Shown: piece after piece, positions 50,201-58,442 of the stretch
Numbering within the stretch: the first letter of the stretch is position 1
How the letters are laid out: every line of letters begins with the position of its first letter
NCBI GenBank assembly: GCA_029262235.1
Contig: JAJCZU010000006.1
Span: 124,001 to 188,000, forward strand
Length of the DNA: 64,000 nucleotides
Origin: Candidatus Eiseniibacteriota bacterium
GTDB lineage: Bacteria > Orphanbacterota > Orphanbacteria > Orphanbacterales > Orphanbacteraceae
Direction of reading: 5' to 3'
Notes under the pieces: generated by a model
Database searches by the model: none
The model's input: the letters and a program-made list of their open reading frames with translations, nothing else
What the model was told of the DNA's origin: nothing
Program-made: the position numbers and the translations under genes

Positions 50201-53155
50201 GTGAAAGAGACACGGAAACTGCTGGTCGGTCCGGCAGGCTCCGGTAAGACGCGCGCCCTCGTCCGGCGCTTTCTCGATCGTGTTGATCCGGCGCGCCCCG
50301 ATCGCGTGGTCGTGCTGACTCCGGATCGCGCGGCGGCCGACCGGTTTCGCGTGTCGGCCTATGGCGAATGCGAACCCGGCAGGCGAGGGTTCCCCGACGC
50401 TGCGATCACGACGTTCGAAAGTTTTGCCTCCCGACTCCTCGGCCTCAGCGACACGGATTTCATCTCTTCCGAAGAAGAAGCTCTCATTCTGCTCGACCAG
50501 GCGGACGAGTTGCCCGATGTGGTGGCGCGTTCCGTCGGATTTCCCGGCTACCGCGGCGCGCTCTTTCAATGGATGGAAGAGACGACCGAAGCGGGAATCG
50601 AGCCGGCCGAACTCCTCGCCTGGCTCGAAGACCTGCCCCGCCGTTCGAAGAAGCTCGAAGAACTCGCGCGTCTTCTGTCTTCACATCGCGCTCAGCTTCG
50701 CGGACGCGGCAAGTATCGAAGGAGCGGACTGCCCTGGGAAGCCGCGGCCGCGATGCAGGCGGGAGACATCGTACCGCCCGCGATCGAAACGATTCTCGTC
50801 GACGGTTTCCATCAGTTCTCGCCCGGCCGCATGGAGTTTCTGTCGATGCTCGCGGCCCGGGCGCCGGAACTCTGGATTACGCTGCCCTCGATCGACGGGG
50901 AAGAAGCGTGGAGCGCCGAGATCGCGGAGGAGACGAACTCCCTGCTGGCCGAGCGCTTCCGGTTCGAGCGGATCGACTGTGCCGCGCCCGGCCACATTCC
51001 TTCGTATCACTTCCTCGGCGGGGCCACCCGGGAAGAGGAACTCGAACGCATCGTCAAGGAAATCGAGCGTATTCGTCTGCGCGAGAACGTGCGCTACGAC
51101 AACTTCCTGGTTTTGTTCCGGGACGTCAGCCCCTACAGGGAAGCGATGGAGTCGATCGCCGCCCGCTGGGGTACGCCGTTTCGCGGGCGATTTCAGGTGC
51201 CGCTCGTTCGCACCGCCGCAGGGCGGGCGCTTCTCGAACTGATTCATCTGTTGCAGCCCGCGCTTCAGGTCTCCGACTGGGAGAGCATTCTGAAGAACCG
51301 CATGTTCGCGGCCGATCCCGACGCGGCCGATCGCGCGCTCAGCGCCTGGCGCAGAGAGTCTCTCGAGACGGGCCGGGAGCGGGTGGAGGAGCTGCAGGGA
51401 ATCGATCCCGGCTTCTACGCGGAGCGCGTGGCGCCACTGCTCGCGTTTCGCGCGGAGACGCTCGCCGCACGCGGCCCGGCGTTTCTGCAGCGCGTGCGTG
51501 AATGGTGGGAGGAACTGCTGGACGACGCCCCGACCGGGAGCGGAAGCGATTTCGCGGCGCGCGGCGTACGGCCGGGAGTCGAGCGGGCGGCCGATCTTCT
51601 CGGCCGCATGGAAGCCGTGGCGCACGGACTCGAGAACGTGGGGAGATGGAGCGGTCCGCGGATTCTGCCCGTTCTCGAACAGGAGATCCGCCGCGCGCTC
51701 GTCTCGTTCACGACGGGCGGGACCGACGCGATCCTTGTGGACGACATGCGACACGGCCAGAACGTCGCGGCGCGCTACGCGTTTCTCGCCGGGCTCGACG
51801 GTGATGCGGTGCCGCGATCGTTTCGAGCCGGCACGATCTGGAACGAGGCCGACCGCGAAGTGCTGAACGACACGGGGCAGTTTCGCGTGCGCAATCGCGC
51901 CGGGCATCAGGCGGAAGAGCGCTTTCTGTTTCGACGCGCGGCCAGTCGCGGAAGCGACCGTGTGTACTTTTCGTTCTCATCCTTCGGCGTCGACGGCCGG
52001 GAGCGCGGTGAGTCCCCGTTCCGCAGCGAGTTCCGGACGGAGCTCGGCGAAGGCGGCTGGCGAGAACACGGCGTCATCGAGCGCTACCAGACGCTCGACT
52101 CGCTCGTGATGCGCGAAGACATTCCCGTTTTTCTCGCCGCCCATGTCGCGCCGGCCGGCCGCGTCGACGCAGAGGCGAAGACCGCCGCCACGCTTCTCGC
52201 CGAGTTCGGGCCCGCTGTTCCCGATGCCCCGATCGACTTCCGCCGCCCGATCGATCTCGGGAATCACCCGCTTTTTCATGTGTGGGCCGACTCGAAATCC
52301 GAGTTCTCGATCTCGGAGCTCGAAGACTACCAGCTGTGTCCCTATCGCTACGGTTCGCGCCACGTGTTTCGTCTCGGTGAGCCGGATCCCGAAGTGGAGT
52401 TCGCGTTTCCGCCCAGCGTCGAGGGAAACGTCATCCACAAGACGCTCGAAGAGGTGCTCGGCGGGGGCGAGTTCGACGAAGTCTTTACGCGCGTGTTCGA
52501 AGAGGAACGCGGCGAGTACCCCGCCCGGATCGGGCATGCGCTCGCCGAACAGAATCTGCGGGAGGGCTTGCGCACGCTGATTCGCGAAGACGAAGCGATC
52601 CGCAGCCGTTACGGATGGACCGCGGAGTCGCTCGAGCGCCGCTTCGGTTCCCGCGTGAAGGTGGAAGTGGTGCTCGAAAAGGGAGCGACGCTCTCCGGGC
52701 GCATCGACCGGATCGACCGGAACGGAGATCAGATCCTCGTGATCGACTACAAGCGCAGTCTGCCCGCCACGCGCACGTTTCAGTTCCAGGTGCGCTCGGG
52801 GCGGCAGCTCGCCCTTCCGCTCTACCTGCACGCCGCGAATACGCTGACCGGCCTCGAGCCCGTCGGCGCGTTCCTGCTCGACGCGCGCAAGGGGCGCAGG
52901 CTCGGCTTCGTCAAGAAGGAGCTGGTCACGAAGCACAAAGTGCGGAATGACTGGCAGAACACGGTTTCGATGACGGAAGACGATTGGAAGAAGACGGCGG
53001 GCACGGCGGTCAAGCGCGGCCGTGACGTCGTAAAGCAGATCCGGAGCGGCGCGTTTCCCGTCGATCCGGAAGACGACAACGTGTGCGCGCGCGTTTCGTG
53101 CGCCTATCGCGACATCTGTCGCGTGGTGCTGGCGGCCAGGGAGTCGAAGTCGTGA
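50201..53155 (+). CDS. addB: AddB-type helicase-nuclease subunit with Fe-S PD-(D/E)XK domain
   Basis: A 984-aa protein. P-loop GPAGSGKT at residues 10-17; UvrD-like core (VVVLTPDRAAADRFR, ETILVDGFHQFSPGRMEFL, NFLVLFRDVSPYREAME, LVDDMRHGQNVAARYAFLAGLDGDAVP). The C-terminal RecB-type nuclease has SISELEDYQLCPYRYG (first Cys), EGNVIHKTLEEVL (His), LSGRIDRIDRNGDQILVIDYKRS (Asp, D-x-K), and DNVCARVSCAYRDICR, completing a four-cysteine iron-staple signature. With AddA it resects double-strand breaks for RecA loading. GTG 50201; overlaps addA by 4 bases. Confidence 0.88.
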   Translation: MKETRKLLVGPAGSGKTRALVRRFLDRVDPARPDRVVVLTPDRAAADRFRVSAYGECEPGRRGFPDAAITTFESFASRLLGLSDTDFISSEEEALILLDQADELPDVVARSVGFPGYRGALFQWMEETTEAGIEPAELLAWLEDLPRRSKKLEELARLLSSHRAQLRGRGKYRRSGLPWEAAAAMQAGDIVPPAIETILVDGFHQFSPGRMEFLSMLAARAPELWITLPSIDGEEAWSAEIAEETNSLLAERFRFERIDCAAPGHIPSYHFLGGATREEELERIVKEIERIRLRENVRYDNFLVLFRDVSPYREAMESIAARWGTPFRGRFQVPLVRTAAGRALLELIHLLQPALQVSDWESILKNRMFAADPDAADRALSAWRRESLETGRERVEELQGIDPGFYAERVAPLLAFRAETLAARGPAFLQRVREWWEELLDDAPTGSGSDFAARGVRPGVERAADLLGRMEAVAHGLENVGRWSGPRILPVLEQEIRRALVSFTTGGTDAILVDDMRHGQNVAARYAFLAGLDGDAVPRSFRAGTIWNEADREVLNDTGQFRVRNRAGHQAEERFLFRRAASRGSDRVYFSFSSFGVDGRERGESPFRSEFRTELGEGGWREHGVIERYQTLDSLVMREDIPVFLAAHVAPAGRVDAEAKTAATLLAEFGPAVPDAPIDFRRPIDLGNHPLFHVWADSKSEFSISELEDYQLCPYRYGSRHVFRLGEPDPEVEFAFPPSVEGNVIHKTLEEVLGGGEFDEVFTRVFEEERGEYPARIGHALAEQNLREGLRTLIREDEAIRSRYGWTAESLERRFGSRVKVEVVLEKGATLSGRIDRIDRNGDQILVIDYKRSLPATRTFQFQVRSGRQLALPLYLHAANTLTGLEPVGAFLLDARKGRRLGFVKKELVTKHKVRNDWQNTVSMTEDDWKKTAGTAVKRGRDVVKQIRSGAFPVDPEDDNVCARVSCAYRDICRVVLAARESKS

Positions 53156-56100
53156 GCACGATCGAACTCACGCCCACGCAGAAGGACGCCGCGTACGCGG
53201 GCTATCAGAACGTGTGGCTCACGGCGGGCGCCGGTTCGGGAAAAACGCGGGTGCTCACCGAGCGCATTCTCTTTCTCCACCTCGAGAAGGGGATGCCGCT
53301 CCATCGCATTCTGGCCATCACCTTTACGGAGAAAGCCGCCGAAGAAATGCGTGTTCGCATCGCTTCGCGCCTGGCCGAGATCGGCGCGCGCGACTCGCTT
53401 CGTGCGGTTCCCGAAGCCGCGATCACTACGATCGACGCGTTCTGCATGCGCCTGATTCAGGAATACGGTGACCGGGTCGGAGTCGATCCCCAGTTTCGCA
53501 TTCTCGATCCCGTCGAATCCGTCGAGTGGGAGGCCGAAGTGTGGGCCGAAGTTCTCGATCGGTGGTGGCGCGAGCGCCGCGACGACGCGATGACCCTCTT
53601 CGGCGCGCTGCCGCTCACGATCGGTCCGGCTCACCCGGGGGGAGTCGACGGGAGCGTGTTCTGGTCGCTCCTTCGCAAGATCCACACGGCGGGCGCGGAT
53701 CTGAACGAAGTCGATTTCACGACGCCCGATCTCGACGCCATGGCGGCCAGCCTGTGGGTGGGGGTGCACGCGAACGCCGGGCGCGCGGCGGGCAAGATGC
53801 GCGGCACTCCGGCAAAGACGATGGAGAAGCTGCAGGAAATCGCGCGCCTTGCCGGTGCCCGTGATCTGCCGGAGCCTGAGCGATGGGCGCTGCTTGCCGA
53901 GGTGCGCGGCCGGATCAAGGGGAGCGTGGCGAAAAGCGTCAAGGACTTCATCGACGAAACGGCCGAGTGGATCGACGCGCTCAAGGGGATCGGATTCGAG
54001 TCGCGGCACCAGAGTATTCGCGAGTTGCTCGGCGCATTCGTGCGCGAGCTCGACGAGACGTTCTTCGCGCGCAAACGCGATCGAAGCGCGCTCGATTTTA
54101 TCGATCTGGAAGAGCTCGCGGTTCGCCTGCTCGCCATCGAAAAAGTGGCGAGAGAGACGAAACAGCGCTACCGGTACCTGCTGCTCGACGAATGCCAGGA
54201 CACGAACGGGCTGCAGCTCTCGCTGATGCGCCTTCTCTGGAACGAAGGCCGCTTCCTGGCGGTCGGCGACCCGAAACAGTCGATCTATCATTTTCGCGAC
54301 GCGGACATTCAGGCGTATCTGTCGCTCGGTCGCGAGTTCGAGTCGAAAGATTCGATCGCGCTCACTTTAAGCGAGAATTTTCGAAGCCGTCCTGAAGTCA
54401 TTTCATTCGTGAACGGATTCTTTCGAACCGTATGGGACGGGAACGAAGCGCTCGGCGTTCCGTACGAATCGCTTGCCGTCGGAAAAACGGGGAAGCCCGC
54501 GCGCGACCCCCGCATCGAATTTCTCTCCGTGCGCCACGAGGACGTGAAGGACGCGAGGTCACTCGAGGCGGCTCTGCTCGCGGACCGGCTATGCGCGATC
54601 AACGCCGAGCATGGCACGAGCTTCGGCGAGATGGCGATTCTGTTTCGCGCCAGCACGGACATGCCGCTCTACGAGCGGGCGCTGTCGAAGAGAAATGTCC
54701 CGGTCGTGACGGCCGCCGGGCGCGGCTTCTTTCAGGCGAAGGAAGTGTCCGACCTTCTCGTGGGACTCAAGATGATCGACGACCCCTACGACGACCGTAC
54801 GGTCTCGGCCGTGCTGCGATCCCCGCTGGTCGGCCTCGGAGACGACGATTTCGCCACGATTCATCTCTCCCGCGGACGGGACGCCACCCCGCTCTGGAGC
54901 TGGATCCGGCAGGACGAGGTGCTGGCGGCGCTCTCGCCTGACGGAGTAGAACGAATCCATCGCTTCGTCGACCGTTTCACGAAGCTGCGGAACGAGCGCG
55001 GCCGCTGGCCCGGGCATCAACTGCTCGACGCGCTGCTTCGGGATACGCGCTACCTCGACTCGATGCTTCTGATGACGTTTCCGCTCCGCAGGAGGGCGAA
55101 CGTCCGCAAGCTCGTTTCTCTGACGCGTGAGATCGACCGCCGGTCCGATCTCAGCATTCACCAGACAATCCGTGCGCTTTCCGATTATCGGTATACGCGC
55201 CTGCGCGAGCCCGAGTCGCTGCCGAGCGATGAACTGCAGGCGGTCAAGCTGCTGACGGTGCACGGAGCGAAAGGGATGGAGTTTCCGCTCGTCGCCATCG
55301 CGGACATGGGGCGCCCGATCCGCATGGGCGATTCGGACGCGCTTCTGTTTCACAAGGAACTCGGCGTCGGCCTGCGGACGGGCGCGGATGACGGCGTCAT
55401 CTATCAGAAAATTCGCGAACAGGAGAAAAGCGAGACGGAAGCCGAAGAGATGCGCCTCCTCTATGTGGCGATGACGCGCGCGGAGGAGCGCCTGATTCTG
55501 ACCGGCTCGAGCAAGGGGAAGTCCGCAGGCTGGCTGAAGAGCGTCGAAGCGTATCTCACGCCGCCCGAAGAGCCGGGTGTGGGGAGAGTGGGAGACGTCA
55601 GTGTTCTTTTTCTGAACCCGGAGCCCGTCGGCGAACGGCGGGGAAAGCGCGTCGACGTTGCGGAGGTCTGGAGCGAACCGGAGCGCTACGGGATCGAAAC
55701 GGAAACCCTCGAGATGGAGGGAATTCGATCGCTGCTGCGCGGCGCACCTGTCGCGCACGCGCCGTCACCGTCCGGGCGCACGGTTTCGCAGGTGGCGAGT
55801 TCCTTTGCGTGCCCGCGGCGGGCTTTTCTCGCGAGCCGCTATCCGGCGCCGCGCCGCCTCGCCCACGAAGAAGAGGACGCTCTCGCGCCCGTGAAACACG
55901 CGCCGGGGGGAGCCGCGATCGGGACGGCGTTCCATCGCGCCATGGAGTCGATCTGGCGCGGCGCGGATCCCGCGGTTGTGCTCGCTGACCTGCCCGCGGA
56001 AGTGCAGACATGGGCCGGCGCACTCCTGGCCGACGAAACCCTGCGCGACTGGATCCGCGACACGCCACCGCTTCCCGAATACTCGCTGTTCGCCGAAGCG

Positions 56101-56490
56101 GAGGGGCGACCCCTTCGTGGCGCGATCGATCTCGTCATCCCGCGCGGGGACGCCTGGTACTGCATCGACTACAAGACGGATCGGGCCGACGCTGCCGAAC
56201 TGGCCGAACGGTACAGCCTCAGTCTCAACCTCTATCGCCTGGCGCTTGCGCGCGTGCTCCCACCGGAGACACAGATCCGCACATTTCTCTATGCGGTACG
56301 TTCCGGCGCCTGGGTCGAAGTGTCTGACGAAGCCGCGGAACGGGCGCGCATGGCGCTCCGCGATTGGGACGATCACGAAAACGAATCGGAACGGGAGGGA
56401 AGACCCTCGGCATTGTGCGAAGGCTGCGCATTTCAAATTGATTGCCCGGCGCTTCTGGTCGGGGAATCCGGTATTTTTTCTCCAGAGTGA
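53152..56490 (+). CDS. addA: AddA-type UvrD-like helicase-nuclease
   Basis: A 1112-aa superfamily 1A helicase: TPTQKDAAYAGYQNVWLTAGAGSGKTRVLTERI (Q motif, Walker A at 25-32), ILAITFTEKAAEEMRVRI, YLLLDECQDTNGLQLSLM (Walker B), FLAVGDPKQSIYHFRDADI, LSENFRSRPEVI, VKLLTVHGAKGMEFPLVAI and MRLLYVAMTRAEERLIL. The C-terminal PD-(D/E)XK nuclease has GTAFHRAMESIW, GAIDLVIPRGDAWYCIDYKTD and a C-x2-C-x5-C (CEGCAFQIDC), with an earlier Cys in ASSFACPRRAFL. That is a complete Fe-S nuclease signature, which is unusual for AddA. GTG 53152 overlaps addB. Confidence 0.93.
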   Translation: MSTIELTPTQKDAAYAGYQNVWLTAGAGSGKTRVLTERILFLHLEKGMPLHRILAITFTEKAAEEMRVRIASRLAEIGARDSLRAVPEAAITTIDAFCMRLIQEYGDRVGVDPQFRILDPVESVEWEAEVWAEVLDRWWRERRDDAMTLFGALPLTIGPAHPGGVDGSVFWSLLRKIHTAGADLNEVDFTTPDLDAMAASLWVGVHANAGRAAGKMRGTPAKTMEKLQEIARLAGARDLPEPERWALLAEVRGRIKGSVAKSVKDFIDETAEWIDALKGIGFESRHQSIRELLGAFVRELDETFFARKRDRSALDFIDLEELAVRLLAIEKVARETKQRYRYLLLDECQDTNGLQLSLMRLLWNEGRFLAVGDPKQSIYHFRDADIQAYLSLGREFESKDSIALTLSENFRSRPEVISFVNGFFRTVWDGNEALGVPYESLAVGKTGKPARDPRIEFLSVRHEDVKDARSLEAALLADRLCAINAEHGTSFGEMAILFRASTDMPLYERALSKRNVPVVTAAGRGFFQAKEVSDLLVGLKMIDDPYDDRTVSAVLRSPLVGLGDDDFATIHLSRGRDATPLWSWIRQDEVLAALSPDGVERIHRFVDRFTKLRNERGRWPGHQLLDALLRDTRYLDSMLLMTFPLRRRANVRKLVSLTREIDRRSDLSIHQTIRALSDYRYTRLREPESLPSDELQAVKLLTVHGAKGMEFPLVAIADMGRPIRMGDSDALLFHKELGVGLRTGADDGVIYQKIREQEKSETEAEEMRLLYVAMTRAEERLILTGSSKGKSAGWLKSVEAYLTPPEEPGVGRVGDVSVLFLNPEPVGERRGKRVDVAEVWSEPERYGIETETLEMEGIRSLLRGAPVAHAPSPSGRTVSQVASSFACPRRAFLASRYPAPRRLAHEEEDALAPVKHAPGGAAIGTAFHRAMESIWRGADPAVVLADLPAEVQTWAGALLADETLRDWIRDTPPLPEYSLFAEAEGRPLRGAIDLVIPRGDAWYCIDYKTDRADAAELAERYSLSLNLYRLALARVLPPETQIRTFLYAVRSGAWVEVSDEAAERARMALRDWDDHENESEREGRPSALCEGCAFQIDCPALLVGESGIFSPE

Positions 56491-56511
56491 ACCATCTTCG
56501 GATTATTGAAG

Positions 56512-56517
56512 TATAAT
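56512..56517 (+). promoter_or_regulatory. -10 element before the 206-aa gene
   Basis: A perfect TATAAT at 56512-56517 with at best a poor -35 (TGAACC, 18 bases upstream). Predicted leader about 38 bases, ending in AGGAGGGAG before ATG 56562. Confidence 0.5.
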
Positions 56518-56561
56518 GGGAAAGGCAAGACGCTCCCTGATTCAAAGTTAGGAGGGAGACC

Positions 56562-57182
56562 ATGCTGGCTCATTCGTTCGGACTCCGTACGGAGCAGCTC
56601 ATTCGAAACCACCTTTGGAGACACTCCCTTTCCCTTGGAGATCAAGATCAGGATCGGGCGACAGTTCTGAACCTTCTGGTTCATGGCCTGTCCGATTTCA
56701 ACGAACAGAAACTGAAAGCGTATGTTCTTGTTCCCGAAGCGACAGTGGATCGCGCGTTTCTGCATGCGATCGAGCGTGCCGAATGTGCCCGTTATCCGAT
56801 GTTCGGTTCATTCGGAACGCAGGACGGCGAAACCTGGAGAAATCTTCCGTTTACGTTTGAAGTAAGAGAGAGGGCCGCGATCGCCGCGCTCCTCGAGCAC
56901 TGGGGCAAGAACGCGTTCTCGATCGTTTTCTCCCCGCTCGGGCCGGGCGAGTTCTTCGAATTCGTGAGGAAGATGCCGATCCTGCGGAGCCTCGACGAGT
57001 ATCTGCAGTGGGCCCCGTTCTGGTATCCGGAGTCGTTTGAAACCGTGCTTTGCGAGGCGAATTCCCGTCAGGTTTCGGCTCTGTTTCGGCACATCGGGTA
57101 CTACATGCGCGAATGCGAAGGGGGCCGTTCTCTGAGGATTTACTGCCGCGACAGGCCGGAATGTCGTCTGGAAGGGGAGTAA
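56562..57182 (+). CDS. Uncharacterised 206-aa protein
   Basis: No family recognised. ATG 56562 has an excellent ribosome-binding site (AGGAGGGAG, 5-6 bases away) and its own TATAAT, so it is a real gene. The product is soluble, mixed alpha/beta and rich in aromatic residues (FGSFGTQDGETWRNLPFTFEV, YLQWAPFWYPESFETVL), with a Cys near the C-terminus in IYCRDRPECRLEGE. Codon use is less GC-biased than in addA. A candidate structured RNA follows. Confidence 0.65.
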   Translation: MLAHSFGLRTEQLIRNHLWRHSLSLGDQDQDRATVLNLLVHGLSDFNEQKLKAYVLVPEATVDRAFLHAIERAECARYPMFGSFGTQDGETWRNLPFTFEVRERAAIAALLEHWGKNAFSIVFSPLGPGEFFEFVRKMPILRSLDEYLQWAPFWYPESFETVLCEANSRQVSALFRHIGYYMRECEGGRSLRIYCRDRPECRLEGE

Positions 57183-57215
57183 AGCGGGCGAGAGCCTGCC
57201 AATGGCAAAGAAAAA

Positions 57216-57312
57216 GGGTGGGAGACATCAGGAAATCGGCCAGCCTCGAGTCCTGCAGTCCCCGAAGGGAAAATCTCGAAGTGAGTCGTTCCTATGATGT
57301 GACCTCCCACCC
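57216..57312 (+). ncRNA. Candidate structured RNA closed by a 14-bp stem
   Basis: GGGTGGGAG (57216-57224) pairs perfectly with CTCCCACCC (57304-57312). The helix continues as ACATC (57225-57229) with GATGT (57296-57300) across a 3-base bulge. The enclosed 66 bases include a TCCC-CGAA-GGGA hairpin. Strand is not determined. I recognise no known riboswitch or SRP/6S core; it may be a 3'-end structure of the 206-aa gene. Confidence 0.4.
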
Positions 57313-57431
57313 CGTGGTGGTTCCGATATCTTAGTCCTTCCTGAATCGGGTTCGCAATGAAAAAAGCGAAAGATCGATCCCGAATTCCTGCGGTTTCATT
57401 CAACGTGTTGAAAGGGAATCGGTTGCGACTG

Positions 57432-57440
57432 TGCTAAAAT
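57432..57440 (+). promoter_or_regulatory. Extended -10 promoter for the 57450 methyltransferase
   Basis: TG (57432-57433), C, TAAAAT (57435-57440). The ATG at 57450 follows within 10 bases, so the transcript would be nearly leaderless. Confidence 0.45.
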
Positions 57441-57449
57441 GCGCCGGTC

Positions 57450-58442
57450 ATGGCCGAACACCCGCATCTACCCGATCCGACGACGCCCCGGCAATGGTTT
57501 TACCACCTGGCCGGCGGCGTGATCCTGCCCCTGAACAAGGTGCGTCACGCGCTGGCGGGCTATCGCACGCCTCGCACATTCCCTCTCGAGGATATCCGCA
57601 GGGCTGTCGCCTATGATGCCCACATCGTGAGCCGGTGGGAGGAGATGGGGCGCGCGGGATTCCACGGCCGGCACGACTGGGAGGGGGCGTCCGTGCTCGA
57701 ACTCGGGCCCGGGGACAATCTGGGGACCGGGCTCATGCTGATCGCGCGCGGCGCGCGCTCGTACACGGCCGTGGACGCCCACGCGCTCGCCGAGGGCGCT
57801 CCGGCCGCGTTCTATGACGCCGTGCTCGCCGGGATCGCGGGTGACGGGCAGGAGCGCGCGCGTGCGGCCTGGGAGGAATTCGTGGCGGGGGGCGCGCGCC
57901 CGGAGCCTGCGACGGGAGGCGGGGGCCGCGAAAGCGCGTCCCTTCGCTATCTGATCGATTCCCGCTTCGACCTGGCCGGCCTCGCCGGGAGCGGTTTCGA
58001 CCGGGTCGTGAGCCAGGCGGCTTTCGAGCACTTCGACGACGTCGCGCGTACGATCCGGGGCGTCACGGCGGCTTCTGCCCCCGGCGCCCGCTTCATCGCG
58101 GAGATCGATCTCAAGACCCACACGCGCTGGATCCGTGACGTCGATCCGCTGAACATCTATCGCTATCCTGACTGGTATTACGATCTGTGGAAGTTTTCCG
58201 GCTCGCCGAATCGTCGCCGGCCGGGCGACTACGTGAACGCGCTTCGCGAGAACGGATGGGTCGATATCAGCGTAGTCGCCTCGGAAAGCGTCCCGGCGAA
58301 GTACGCCGCCTCCGCGGGTGCGAAGATGGCGCCGCGATTCCGCACGAAGGACGCGGCCCTCGAGATGCTCGTCGTCGTCGTTACTGCTCGTCTGCCTGAC
58401 TCTGCAGAAACTCCAGAAGCTCCCGCGCGTCCGCGAACGTAG
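57450..58442 (+). CDS. Class I SAM-dependent methyltransferase-like protein
   Basis: A 330-aa protein with a Rossmann SAM-binding pattern: ASVLELGPGDNLGTGLML (motif I, about residues 87-104), YTAVDAHALAEG (acidic motif II), FDRVVSQAAFEHFDDVARTIRGVTAASAPGARFIAEIDLKTH (motifs IV-V). The end, DYVNALRENGWVDISVVASE, resembles the C-terminal strand of methyltransferase_11-type enzymes. Substrate unknown; small-molecule or glycan methylation is possible. ATG 57450 has no SD and lies close to the -10. The 3' end overlaps the convergent TMTC-like gene by 62 bases. Confidence 0.78.
   Translation: MAEHPHLPDPTTPRQWFYHLAGGVILPLNKVRHALAGYRTPRTFPLEDIRRAVAYDAHIVSRWEEMGRAGFHGRHDWEGASVLELGPGDNLGTGLMLIARGARSYTAVDAHALAEGAPAAFYDAVLAGIAGDGQERARAAWEEFVAGGARPEPATGGGGRESASLRYLIDSRFDLAGLAGSGFDRVVSQAAFEHFDDVARTIRGVTAASAPGARFIAEIDLKTHTRWIRDVDPLNIYRYPDWYYDLWKFSGSPNRRRPGDYVNALRENGWVDISVVASESVPAKYAASAGAKMAPRFRTKDAALEMLVVVVTARLPDSAETPEAPARPRT

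Larger units (their letters stand above)
57183..57449. other. Intergenic region with a candidate structured RNA and a promoter
   Basis: 267 bases, AT-richer than the flanks. It contains the 57216-57312 stem and an extended -10 (57432-57440) for the next gene. No ORF with a credible start was seen. Confidence 0.55.
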
